The notes under the pieces: model-generated
The model's database searches: none
What the model saw: the letters and a program-made list of their open reading frames with translations, nothing else
What the model was told of the DNA's origin: nothing
Virus record (IMG/VR): IMGVR_UViG_3300048589_000504
Coordinates: 1-64,000 of that record
Source of the DNA: a virus
Length of the DNA: 64,000 nt
Strand: one strand, 5' to 3'
Made by a program: the position numbers and the translations under genes
In this document: one piece after another, positions 43,812 to 51,212 of the stretch
Position numbering within the stretch: the stretch's first letter is position 1
Layout of the letters: each line of letters begins with the position of its first letter

Positions 43812-44132
43812 ATGGATTTTCCAGCTTTTCAGATCGTGGCAATGGCGCTCATCTCGTTTGGATTGGAGCTAATCCCTCCACTGAAACGATGGTGGGATAG
43901 CGTATTCAACAGCGCACAGAAGCAGTTCGTGATCGCGGTCGTGGTGCTGCTGCTGGCCGTCGGGCAAATGGCCTACGGCTGCGCGTTTAATCAGACCTGC
44001 CCGGCAGACTATGCCAAAGCAGGCGTCGATCTGGTTATCGCCGTACTTGCCGGGCTACTAACTTCAGCCGGTGCGTACAAATCGACGAACTACATCGGCG
44101 AAGAACTGGCCTACGGCCGGGGCGCTGAGTAG
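43812..44132 (+). CDS. holin candidate
   Basis: 106 residues behind AAAGGGGAGACAGAC. Three transmembrane segments: FQIVAMALISFGLEL, QFVIAVVVLLLAVGQMAYGC and DLVIAVLAGLLTSAGAY, with short loops, fitting a class I holin that opens the membrane for the lysin encoded two genes downstream. Assignment rests on size, topology and position. Confidence 0.6.
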   Translation: MDFPAFQIVAMALISFGLELIPPLKRWWDSVFNSAQKQFVIAVVVLLLAVGQMAYGCAFNQTCPADYAKAGVDLVIAVLAGLLTSAGAYKSTNYIGEELAYGRGAE

Positions 44133-44148
44133 CAGCTTGTTCACCATG

Positions 44149-44240
44149 ACAGGGCGCGCGACGGTTACGGCCGTGCTGGTAGCTTCTCCTTTTCTCTCTC
44201 TCCTTGCGCCCTGTCTTTGTCACCAAATCCAGCACGGCCG
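44149..44240 (+). other. two interlocked inverted repeats (pseudoknot-capable)
   Basis: Arm A GACAGGGCGC (44149-44158) pairs with 44206-44215; arm B CGGCCGTGCTGG (44168-44179) pairs with 44229-44240. The order A-B-A'-B' is that of an H-type pseudoknot or of two mutually exclusive hairpins. A pyrimidine tract lies between B and A'. Found between the holin and spike-base genes. Confidence 0.65.
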
Positions 44241-44269
44241 GGCCGACCTAACACAGTGAGGATTGACAC

Positions 44270-44539
44270 ATGGCAGCAGTAGACAACTTCGACAACATGA
44301 CTATCGGCCTCGTTTCGCCGCATGGTAACGCCTTCGCGGTGACGCCGGATAACGACAACGATCTGGATTTCGTGACGCGCGGCATCTACGTCGGCGCAAG
44401 CGGCACACTGAAGGTAGACACCGACAACGGCGACACAGTGACCTTCACCGGCATCGCCGCCGGGGTGATCCACACCCTGCGCGTCAAGAAAGTGTACGCG
44501 ACCGGCACAAGCGCAACCGGCATCGTTGGCCTGTACTAA
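44270..44539 (+). CDS. spike base protein (RCAP_rcc01079-like)
   Basis: 89 residues. The phrases PHGNAFAVTPDNDNDL, VTRGIYVGASGTLKVDTD and GVIHTLRVKKVYATGT followed by GIVGLY match the small spike base family seen in phages and gene transfer agents. A compact beta trimer that anchors head or tail spikes. Size is as expected for the family. Confidence 0.8.
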   Translation: MAAVDNFDNMTIGLVSPHGNAFAVTPDNDNDLDFVTRGIYVGASGTLKVDTDNGDTVTFTGIAAGVIHTLRVKKVYATGTSATGIVGLY

Positions 44540-44674
44540 CAGACCGGCAAATCGCCACGCAGCACCGCGCAGGCTGGCGCTGGTCGTGTTTTCATGCGCG
44601 GCATGGATGATTCTGCGTCTACGAACGTTTTACAACGTTGTGCGGCGTTTTTTGAGGATTCGAGAAAGCAAGAA

Positions 44675-44768
44675 CCTTCGGCCAATTGGCCGGAAGTGGC
44701 GAGAGCGCGACCTTCCGCAATTCTTTGCGGGAGGTAGGAGAGTGAACCTAATGCCAATTGGCATTAGG
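44675..44768 (+). repeat. three consecutive palindromes before the lysin gene
   Basis: Hairpin 1: 44675-44696, centred on GGCCAATTGGCC (44680-44691). Hairpin 2: 44711-44734, 10-bp stem CCTTCCGCAA with TTGCGGGAGG. Palindrome 3: 44747-44768, a perfect 22-bp palindrome with arms CCTAATGCCAA. The last ends 13 bases before the lysin start and could hide or expose its ribosome-binding site, or be an operator. Upstream, 44626-44655 holds AACGTT boxes and a GCGGCGTTTTTT stretch like the late leaders. Confidence 0.8.
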
Positions 44769-44781
44769 TGAGGGAGAAGAC

Positions 44782-47589
44782 ATGGCATTCCTGAAAGTGA
44801 ATGGATTCCATACCGCTGCGGCCGGAAGCCGCACGGATGGTATCGGCGATTTTCTGAGGCAGGTAGACGCGGCGGGCGTGCCTTTTCTGGCCTACTGCGT
44901 CGGCGGCACGGCTAGCCTGATCGACGCGCAGAACATCATGCGCAGATCAAGCGTGCCGCATAACGCGATCTTCCGGCAGGATGTGTTCCCGCACAACCAG
45001 GGCGGAGACGACGTGCCGGATTACAACAAGCCGCCCAAGCAGGCGGCGCAAGAGCAGTGGGAATCTCACGTGGCCCGCTGGCCGAGCGAGCTTGATCCGG
45101 CCCTGATCTGGGGCGAAACAGTCAACGAGTTGCGCAAGGAAGTCGAGTGGGCGGACTGGATTGGCGAGTTCTGCTATGAGACTGGCTTGTTAGCGGTCGC
45201 TTCCGGCCGTAAATGGTGCGGGCCAGGATACAGCGCGGGCACGCCGGACGAGGGCGCGTGGGAGACGCCGGGCATGCTCAAGTTCCTGCGTTTGTGCGCC
45301 GCGCATCCGGATCAGGTCGGCGTGGCCTTACACGAGTACAGTCTGGAACCGGAAGACCTCTGGCACAACAAAGGCTATCACATTGGCCGCTTTACGCAGC
45401 TCATCGCCGCCTGTGAGCGGCATGGCATTGCGCCGCCTACGATCTTCTTCACAGAATGGGGTTGGGGGGAGCGGGCCATTCCGGGCAACCGGCAAGATGC
45501 GCTCGACGAAATTCTGGAAGTCGGCGAACTGTACGCCAAGTATCCAAGCGTGAAAGGCGCGGCGATCTGGGCGCTGGACAATGGCTGGGGCGGGCTGGCC
45601 GACCAGGTGCATGGCCTGATGGAACCGCTTGCGCAATTGCTGACGACCACGCGCTATCCCGATCCGGTCACGACAAAGCCGCCTGCCGAAGGCTCGACTG
45701 AACCGCCATACGGCACCGGCAACGCAGGCTCCGGCGCGCCGCGTGTGCAGTATAAGCGCCGCTATCTGGTCGCGCCGCAAGACTGCACGAAAGAGCAGTG
45801 GCTGCGCATCGCTGAAGCTGCCTACGCCGGTCGCGTGACGATGGGCGGCTCCTACGATGACGCCGGAGTTGGCGCGTTGGCTGACAAGACGGCCGTGCTT
45901 TACGACCTGCAGGCCGCGCAGCATGACACGTTCGTAGCATGGTACGCGCAGCATTATCCCGGCACGAAAGTGGAGTTTGCGAGCAGTGACCCGGCCGCCA
46001 ACGCGCCGACCTTCACCATCCCGACCAAGCGCGCTGACATGCCGCTTGTCGTGGACATTTCCAAGTGGCAGGCGCGGGCGGTGAGCGGCGGCGGCTTCGC
46101 GACAGATACCATCGACTGGCAGACGTTGCGCGACAGCGGCAACGTGCGCGGGGCGATTCTGCGGGCGTCTGTCGGGCTGGCCGTCGATCCGACGTACAGC
46201 GCCTTCGCCGGACAGGTGGACGCGCGCGGGCTGGCACGCGGCAACTACCACTTCCTGACCAACGACGACGGCGCGAAACAGGCGGCGCTGTTTCTGAAGC
46301 ATCGCTTGCCCGGCGCGCTCGGTGACTGGCTGGACATTGAGGCATTGGCCGGAAAGCTGCCCGCTACGGCCGTGGTGCTGGATTTCGTCGCCGCGTATTT
46401 CAAGGCGACTGGTAAGGCCATCGGCATCTATACCAACAGCGGGTCATTCAACCCGCTCGGCCTGACCCGCGCGCAGGTGCTCGGCGCGCAGCTTTGGGTA
46501 GCGAACTACGTCGATTTGGACCGGCCGCTCTCTATTCCGGCCGCATGGAACGCCAAAGAATGGGGTGTGGACAACAGCGCGATCCGCTTCTGGCAGTACG
46601 CCGCCGGTCGCTTGCCCGGTTATGACCGCGATATCGATCTGAACGTCTTTCACGGATCGCATGAGGAATTCAGTCACCTGTTCGGTGAACCTACAGCGCC
46701 GGTTGTGGTCACGCCCACGCCGCCGGTTGCTACGCCCAAACCGACGAAGCCGGTCCTGCTCGGCTTGCACGCCGGAGCGGACGGCGGCGACATCGGCACG
46801 CTGGAAATGCGCGAGTTTCAGACGCTGGCGCCGGGCGTGATTAAGGTTCTGTCCAGTTCATCTGAGTTCACCGTGCGCACATTGGCCGTCCAGCATCCAA
46901 AGGCCGCGTTCATCGTGCGCGCCTTTCTGGATATCGGCGGCAGGCCGGTCACGCCGGAACAGTTCGTTGACTGGACCTTGCCGGACGTGCGCAGATCGGT
47001 GAACGCACTGGCCGGGCATGAGGTATGGGTAGAGCTGCACAATGAGCCGAACCTGACAATGGAAGGGCTGAAAGCGGCGTGGGCCAGCGGCGCGTATTTC
47101 AACATCTGGTATCTGAAGCTGCTCGGCCTGTATCGCAGGGCGCTGCCGGGCGGGCGCTTCCTGTTTCCGGGGCTGTCACCGGGCGGGGACATCGCCGGTA
47201 TTCGTGAGGATAGTTTCGGATTCCTGACCGCTTGCGCGGGCGCGGTCAACGCTTCCGACGGCCTGGCGGTGCATGGCTACTTTGCGCCGCAATCCGGCTG
47301 GTCAATGGAGCGCACGCTGGATCAGATCGGGCCGGTCGCGAACCTGTTTGCGCACAAGGCGCTCTGGGTAACTGAGGCGAGTAACAACCAGCCCGGCGCG
47401 ACACCGAGCGAGAAGGCGGCGCAGTACGTGCGCTTTGCTAAAGAGTTGGCCCGGTGGCCGAACGTGCGCGGCGTGACCTACTTTGTGGCGAGCGCCTCTA
47501 ATCCGGCGTGGGGCTGGCAATCCGGCGGCAGCGCGGAAACGTGGGTCCCGGTCGGCATGGCGGCTCTTGTGAAGGAGCGTGGCGGGTGA
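44782..47589 (+). CDS. multi-domain lysin: glycosidase, GH25 muramidase, second glycosidase
   Basis: 935 residues from the ATG at 44782 behind GAGGGAGAAGAC. Domain 1 (about 1-300) is a TIM-barrel glycosidase with WGETVNEL near 112 and FFTEWGWGER near 222, the two acidic residues of clan-A enzymes. Domain 2 (about 420-630) is a GH25 lysozyme: VVDISKWQA, LRASVGLAVD, DWLDIEALAG and IRFWQYAAGRLPG. Domain 3 (about 650-935) is another clan-A-like glycosidase with ELHNEPN near 752 and WVTEASNN near 861. It should cleave peptidoglycan and perhaps a cell-surface glycan. No signal peptide, so release through the holin. Confidence 0.85.
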   Translation: MAFLKVNGFHTAAAGSRTDGIGDFLRQVDAAGVPFLAYCVGGTASLIDAQNIMRRSSVPHNAIFRQDVFPHNQGGDDVPDYNKPPKQAAQEQWESHVARWPSELDPALIWGETVNELRKEVEWADWIGEFCYETGLLAVASGRKWCGPGYSAGTPDEGAWETPGMLKFLRLCAAHPDQVGVALHEYSLEPEDLWHNKGYHIGRFTQLIAACERHGIAPPTIFFTEWGWGERAIPGNRQDALDEILEVGELYAKYPSVKGAAIWALDNGWGGLADQVHGLMEPLAQLLTTTRYPDPVTTKPPAEGSTEPPYGTGNAGSGAPRVQYKRRYLVAPQDCTKEQWLRIAEAAYAGRVTMGGSYDDAGVGALADKTAVLYDLQAAQHDTFVAWYAQHYPGTKVEFASSDPAANAPTFTIPTKRADMPLVVDISKWQARAVSGGGFATDTIDWQTLRDSGNVRGAILRASVGLAVDPTYSAFAGQVDARGLARGNYHFLTNDDGAKQAALFLKHRLPGALGDWLDIEALAGKLPATAVVLDFVAAYFKATGKAIGIYTNSGSFNPLGLTRAQVLGAQLWVANYVDLDRPLSIPAAWNAKEWGVDNSAIRFWQYAAGRLPGYDRDIDLNVFHGSHEEFSHLFGEPTAPVVVTPTPPVATPKPTKPVLLGLHAGADGGDIGTLEMREFQTLAPGVIKVLSSSSEFTVRTLAVQHPKAAFIVRAFLDIGGRPVTPEQFVDWTLPDVRRSVNALAGHEVWVELHNEPNLTMEGLKAAWASGAYFNIWYLKLLGLYRRALPGGRFLFPGLSPGGDIAGIREDSFGFLTACAGAVNASDGLAVHGYFAPQSGWSMERTLDQIGPVANLFAHKALWVTEASNNQPGATPSEKAAQYVRFAKELARWPNVRGVTYFVASASNPAWGWQSGGSAETWVPVGMAALVKERGG

Positions 47590-47843
47590 CATTCTCAACC
47601 TCGTGGCAAAAGCGGCTGCCGGTGCGTGACGTGTGGTATGTGCATGTCACGTTCCGGCACGCGGTAGACGGCCGTACGGAAGAGCTGATCGAATGCCCGT
47701 CGCGGCAGGTCGCGGAACTGTGGCTGCATCATATACCGCTTAATCAGGTGCGGGCGCTGGATCATCCGCTGGAAACCGCCGACGAATATAACTGGCTGAA
47801 CATTCGCAGCGCAACGCTGAAACAGGGAGCATCACTGAATTAG
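47586..47843 (+). CDS. small hypothetical protein
   Basis: 85 residues from a GTG in a GTGA overlap with the lysin. Contains DVWYVHVTFRHAVDGRTEEL and AELWLHHIPLNQVRALDHPL. Its stop codon is the first part of a terminator, so it ends the lysis operon. No family recognised. Confidence 0.6.
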   Translation: MTFSTSWQKRLPVRDVWYVHVTFRHAVDGRTEELIECPSRQVAELWLHHIPLNQVRALDHPLETADEYNWLNIRSATLKQGASLN

Positions 47844-47874
47844 GCCGCAAGGGAACTCCCTCTGTGGCCTTTTT
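47843..47874 (+). terminator. intrinsic terminator of the lysis operon
   Basis: An outer 7-bp stem (GGCCGCA with TGTGGCC, 47843-47869) encloses an inner GGGA/TCCC hairpin and is followed by five T at 47870-47874. Confidence 0.8.
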
Positions 47875-47888
47875 CTTTGCAGAAGATT

Positions 47889-49133
47889 ATGAGCGACCAA
47901 GAAGTAATTCGCACGCCGATCAGTGACAACATCGAAGAAATAGAAGCGCCGCATTCCAAGTCTATCCGCTCGCTGGAACAGCTACTCGCAGCCGGGCGGG
48001 TGGATCAGAAGACGTGGAAGGTGCTGCAATGGAACCTGAACACGTGGGAAAGCGCGGCCAAGCGCGGGTCCGGCGACGACGCTGAGTGGATGGTGCAGGA
48101 CTTGTGGCAGGTCAAGGCGACGCTTATTCGCAAGAAGATGGTCGCGCAGTTCCCGATTGTGCGCCCGCTGAAGGTAGAGCGCACAGTGCGCCAGGTCAAG
48201 TCTTCGCAGTACCGGCGGCCGCAAGGGATCGAGACGACGCTCATCGTGCCGGATATGCACATCGGCTTCGTGCGCGACCCGAAGAGCGGCGAGCTTGAAC
48301 CGCTGCACGACATGCGGGCGATGGACGTGGTGTTGCAGGTCGCGGCTGAATTACGGCCGCATAACCTGATCATCCTCGGTGATGTGCTCGATCTCGCTGA
48401 GTGGTCTACCAAATTCTTGTCATCGCCGGATTTTGAGCAGACCACGCAACCGGCCGTGATCGCCGCCAACTGGTATCTCGGCGCGCTGCATGACGTGACA
48501 CCGGGGAGCCGCGCGGTGGTGCTGGAAGGGAACCACGACAAGCGCGTCGAAACCGCACTGTTGACAAACATGAAAGCCGCCTATGGCCTGCGTCCGGCTG
48601 ATGAGCTGGCCTTGCCGCCCGCCATGTCAGTGCCGCGTCTGCTTGCACTACACAAGCTCGGCTACGCTTACAGTGCGGCGTACCCCAATGGCGAGTATTG
48701 GCTAAGTGACAGCCTGTACTGTCAACATGGCAACATAGCGCGGAAGGGTGGAGGAAAGAGCACGTCCGCGGTTATTAAGGATTTGGACGTGTCTGCAATT
48801 TTCGGACACATCCACCGCCTGGAACAGGCCATGCGCACGACGTTCAGCCAGAGCGACACGCGCACCATCGGCGCGTATGCTTGCGGCTGCCTGTGCCGGA
48901 TTGATGGCATCGTACCGGGCACGAAAGCGCGTCAGGATTGGCAGCAAGGTTATGGTGTTTGTCATACAACGCCGGACGGGCAGGCGACGGTGCAGCTCTA
49001 TGAGATCACGAAGGGGCGGTCACTGTTCGGAAACAAGCTGTTCGTCGGGGAAGATCGCACGGCCGTGCTGCGGGAAGATACCGGCTGGAATTTTGCGGTG
49101 GCGGGGCAGAAGGAAAAGCAGCAGCCCGCCTGA
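47889..49133 (+). CDS. calcineurin-like metallophosphoesterase
   Basis: 414 residues from the ATG at 47889. The five metal-binding motifs are intact and in order: PDMHIGF (D-x-H), LGDVLDLAEW (GDxxD), EGNHDKR (GNHD), CQHGNIA (H) and FGHIHRLE (GHxH), starting near residue 120. The N-terminal 115 residues are helical (LEQLLAAGRVDQKTWKVLQW). Phage enzymes of this type are nucleases or phosphatases; the substrate here is unknown. The gene is isolated between two terminators, so it is probably an independent unit. Confidence 0.85.
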   Translation: MSDQEVIRTPISDNIEEIEAPHSKSIRSLEQLLAAGRVDQKTWKVLQWNLNTWESAAKRGSGDDAEWMVQDLWQVKATLIRKKMVAQFPIVRPLKVERTVRQVKSSQYRRPQGIETTLIVPDMHIGFVRDPKSGELEPLHDMRAMDVVLQVAAELRPHNLIILGDVLDLAEWSTKFLSSPDFEQTTQPAVIAANWYLGALHDVTPGSRAVVLEGNHDKRVETALLTNMKAAYGLRPADELALPPAMSVPRLLALHKLGYAYSAAYPNGEYWLSDSLYCQHGNIARKGGGKSTSAVIKDLDVSAIFGHIHRLEQAMRTTFSQSDTRTIGAYACGCLCRIDGIVPGTKARQDWQQGYGVCHTTPDGQATVQLYEITKGRSLFGNKLFVGEDRTAVLREDTGWNFAVAGQKEKQQPA

Positions 49134-49280
49134 TGTATGGCTAGGGCCTTGCGGCCGCACGGCTTGGAGCCGACTTTCGCCAATACATAAGCGGGCCGCG
49201 CACCCAACCACCGAAGCGATTGGGGGGATGCGATACCGCTATGGGTATCCACCTGCGCTTAACGCATTAGGGATAGTATA
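49134..49280. other. structured intergenic region
   Basis: This 147-base stretch has no good gene but several inverted repeats: ACGGCT/AGCCGA (49163-49177), GATACC/GGTATC around 49231-49248, and TGTATGGC near 49132 facing GCCAATACA near 49182. It lies between the + strand phosphoesterase and the leftward operon end. It may be a structured RNA, a recombination remnant or an origin; I see no tRNA T-loop. Confidence 0.35.
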
Positions 49281-49286
49281 GCACAA

Positions 49287-49313
49287 GAAAACCGCCGCCT
49301 CGTAAGGCGGCGG
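49287..49313 (-). terminator. terminator of the leftward accessory operon
   Basis: Stem CCGCCGCC/GGCGGCGG (49292-49299 with 49306-49313), loop TCGTAA; on the minus strand it is followed by TTTTCTTG. It lies about 90 bases beyond the last leftward gene. Confidence 0.8.
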
Positions 49314-49403
49314 GGGCCGGTGAGCCGCGTGGCCCATCCGGGGATGGTTTCTGTAAGTATAGCATCACTCTTCAATCGGAGCGGCCAGCGAAGGCGCGAC
49401 AGA

Positions 49404-49715
49404 CTAAGGCAGGGGAGGCGGCAACGTGTCGCAGAGCCAGTGCTGGAACAGGCTCTTCGTGAATTTTTCGTCAAACATGATGACCGGCACGCCCAAGAAG
49501 GCGTCGGCAAGGCTTGTGCCTTCCACCGCCTTCAGCGGCAGCGCGTCGAAGTCGGCGCGGTCGATGACCACGTACAGACGGCCGTCCTTAAGCGGCCAGC
49601 GGGCGATCTTGCCGCGCATGGCCGGGCTATCGGTGACGACGATAGCGGTGATTCTTTCGGGTTGGCCCGCTTCGAGATCGCTTCTTACTTTGCGCATGTC
49701 GTCGAGGATAGTCAT
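49404..49715 (-). CDS. small protein, paralogue of the 50416-50715 product
   Basis: 103 residues (MTILDDMRKVRSDLEAGQPE). Aligns with the gene at 50416: both have a short helix, ITAIVVTDSPA / LSGVVVTDYVA, KDGRLYVVIDRADFDAL / KDGRMYLLMSKADMDKL and VPVIMFDEKF / VPVIYSNDFA. A small alpha/beta domain of unknown function, last gene of the leftward operon. A truncated copy of a second gene pairs with it just upstream. Confidence 0.7.
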   Translation of the reverse strand: MTILDDMRKVRSDLEAGQPERITAIVVTDSPAMRGKIARWPLKDGRLYVVIDRADFDALPLKAVEGTSLADAFLGVPVIMFDEKFTKSLFQHWLCDTLPPPLP

Positions 49716-49788
49716 GTTACCTCCTTTGGAGCAGGGCGGTACAGCGCGTTCAACTGATCCACTGTCAAGCCGTGCCGCTTGCAGAACA
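49712..49788 (-). pseudogene. truncated duplicate of the 50942-51124 gene
   Basis: The minus strand reads LFCKRHGLTVDQLNALYR then PAPKEVT and stop, matching FCKRHSLTVNELNELYRPAP at the C-terminus of the 60-residue product of 50942-51124. The N-terminal half is missing; similarity stops near 49790, where AT-rich DNA belonging to the Panacea gene begins. A remnant of a duplicated gene pair cut by insertion. Confidence 0.75.
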
Positions 49789-49830
49789 AGTGCACTATAC
49801 TATAATGTTCAACTCCATATTTTGGGAAAG

Positions 49831-49858
49831 TTGAGCATAGATTTGGAATTTATATTAT
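49831..49858 (+). promoter_or_regulatory. promoter for a leaderless Panacea mRNA
   Basis: TTGAGC at 49831-49836 and TATTAT at 49853-49858 (16-bp spacer). The expected transcription start falls on the ATG at 49864, and no Shine-Dalgarno is present. A second candidate, TTGCAG(49779)-N16-TATAAT(49801), lies further upstream. Confidence 0.6.
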
Positions 49859-49863
49859 ACTGA

Positions 49864-50430
49864 ATGGTGAAAATGGTTGGCTCTCCAATAATGTACAGAC
49901 GGAAGCAGATAGAATCAATTATATATGTCGCCAATCGGGCAAAAAACCCGACTGTCCTCAAGGTCTTCAATCTGCTGTACCTTGCAGACCTAGAGCATCT
50001 AAGCCGCTACGGCCGTTTCATAACCTATGACCGGTATGTCGCCATGGAAAACGGCCCCGTCCCTGCGAAAATGTATGACCTGACCAAGGAATCTGGTGCC
50101 GCCGACAGTATCGAAGGCTTTGTTGTGCCGCCAAAACCATCTGGTGAGCGCGGGCGTGAGATTGTGACGCAGAGGGATGCAGACCTGGACGAATTCAGTC
50201 AATCAGACCTGCAATGCCTGGACGAAATCATAGCAAACTACGGCACATATTCAATTTCCGATCTCGTGCATAGATGTCACGATGCGGCATGGAACAAGAC
50301 CACCGGCGACGGGGCAATGTTTGCTGACCAATCTTCCAGCAAGTCCAAACCTATTGATCTCGCTGACATCGTCGATATGTTGTCGAACGCAGACGAAGTG
50401 AGGCTGCACTTGCAGTCACATGTCTGTTGA
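49864..50430 (+). CDS. Panacea / SocA-like (DUF4065) protein
   Basis: 188 residues. VFNLLYLADLEHLSRYGRFI, YVAMENGPVPAKMYDL and IANYGTYSISDLVHRCHDAA are the hallmarks of the Panacea domain, known as the antitoxin half of many toxin-antitoxin pairs and in SocA, a proteolytic adaptor. No obvious toxin gene lies beside it. It is the only + strand gene in the leftward block, is AT-richer than its neighbours and splits a duplicated gene pair, all signs of recent insertion. It overlaps the 3' end of the leftward gene at 50416. Confidence 0.85.
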   Translation: MVKMVGSPIMYRRKQIESIIYVANRAKNPTVLKVFNLLYLADLEHLSRYGRFITYDRYVAMENGPVPAKMYDLTKESGAADSIEGFVVPPKPSGERGREIVTQRDADLDEFSQSDLQCLDEIIANYGTYSISDLVHRCHDAAWNKTTGDGAMFADQSSSKSKPIDLADIVDMLSNADEVRLHLQSHVC

Positions 50431-50715
50431 GTACTGGTTAATCAGCTCTTGCGCGAAGTCGTTGCTGTAAATCACCGGCACATCAGTCAGTTTCCGAGCC
50501 GTCGAACTGGCCGCGTTTGTCGGCAGTAAGTCTTCCAGCTTGTCCATGTCTGCCTTGCTCATGAGCAGGTACATACGGCCGTCTTTACGACTGGTGATGT
50601 GGAGCATGTGCCCCGCTGCCACGTAGTCAGTGACGACTACGCCGGAAAGTGGCCTTTTCGGGTTGGCCCCGCGCAATTCGTTGACTGCTTTTTGTAAGTC
50701 GTCGATGGTTGTCAT
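50416..50715 (-). CDS. small protein, paralogue of the 49404-49715 product
   Basis: 99 residues (MTTIDDLQKAVNELRGANPK). Same fold as the product of 49404 (see there). Its 3' end overlaps the end of the + strand Panacea gene by 15 bases. Co-directional with the small membrane protein gene upstream (4-base overlap). Confidence 0.7.
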   Translation of the reverse strand: MTTIDDLQKAVNELRGANPKRPLSGVVVTDYVAAGHMLHITSRKDGRMYLLMSKADMDKLEDLLPTNAASSTARKLTDVPVIYSNDFAQELINQYSTDM

Positions 50716-50945
50716 CCGCCAAACACCGCCATCAACAGCCACATCGCAAACGCGCCGAACGCGGCGGCGATGAGCAGCGGGAGCAGGGTGGAGAGGAATG
50801 ATGGTTCTTTATCCGGCCTGCCAAAGTCGCAGTCAGGAACCGGCTGTATCGGCACCTCTGTGTCAGTGCGCTTCTGGTAACGGCCGTCTAGTTCCTTGAT
50901 GAGTCTCCACTTTTCCATGTCTTTCCGAGTTTCTTTGATTATCAT
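50712..50945 (-). CDS. small membrane protein with DGRYQKR motif
   Basis: 77 residues. Cytoplasmic N-terminus with IKELDGRYQKRTDTEVPIQP and one C-terminal transmembrane segment (LLPLLIAAAFGAFAMWLLMA). Paralogue of the 54835-55059 product, which has DDLDGRYQKRKDTEVPIRPV. The shared motif is encoded by an ACGGCCGT octamer in both. Function unknown; duplication within the operon suggests dosage or partner specificity. Confidence 0.65.
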   Translation of the reverse strand: MIIKETRKDMEKWRLIKELDGRYQKRTDTEVPIQPVPDCDFGRPDKEPSFLSTLLPLLIAAAFGAFAMWLLMAVFGG

Positions 50946-51124
50946 TTCACCTCCATCGGGGCAGGGCGGTACAACTCATTCAACTCATTCACGGTCAAGC
51001 TATGGCGCTTGCAGAACCAGCGCACGATCACGGCACGTTCGGCCTGCGTTTCGGCGCGATTGAAATTGCGCTCAAGTTCGGCAAGATCGGCGGCGGTTGG
51101 GGCTGGAAGTGTGTCGGTGCTCAT
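50942..51124 (-). CDS. small hypothetical protein
   Basis: 60 residues (MSTDTLPAPTAADLAELERN), wholly helical with a closing WFCKRHSLTVNELNELYRPA. The intact version of the fragment at 49712-49788. The repeated Cys-Lys-Arg-His block may bind nucleic acid. Function unknown. Upstream (51125-51212) is AT-rich and holds no gene; it is the natural place for attP because it adjoins the integrase 3' end. Confidence 0.6.
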   Translation of the reverse strand: MSTDTLPAPTAADLAELERNFNRAETQAERAVIVRWFCKRHSLTVNELNELYRPAPMEVK

Positions 51125-51212
51125 GGGCGGTTCCTTTTGCGGGGTGGGGCGGTGACTAGCCCTACGATAATTCTATAATTAAATTAACTGTCATTAGCCA
51201 CAAATCGGAAAA

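Noticed and set aside
49134-49260. tRNA or tmRNA gene
   Set aside because: No T-loop GTTC-A-A signature, no acceptor stem of seven pairs and no tag-encoding frame could be found.
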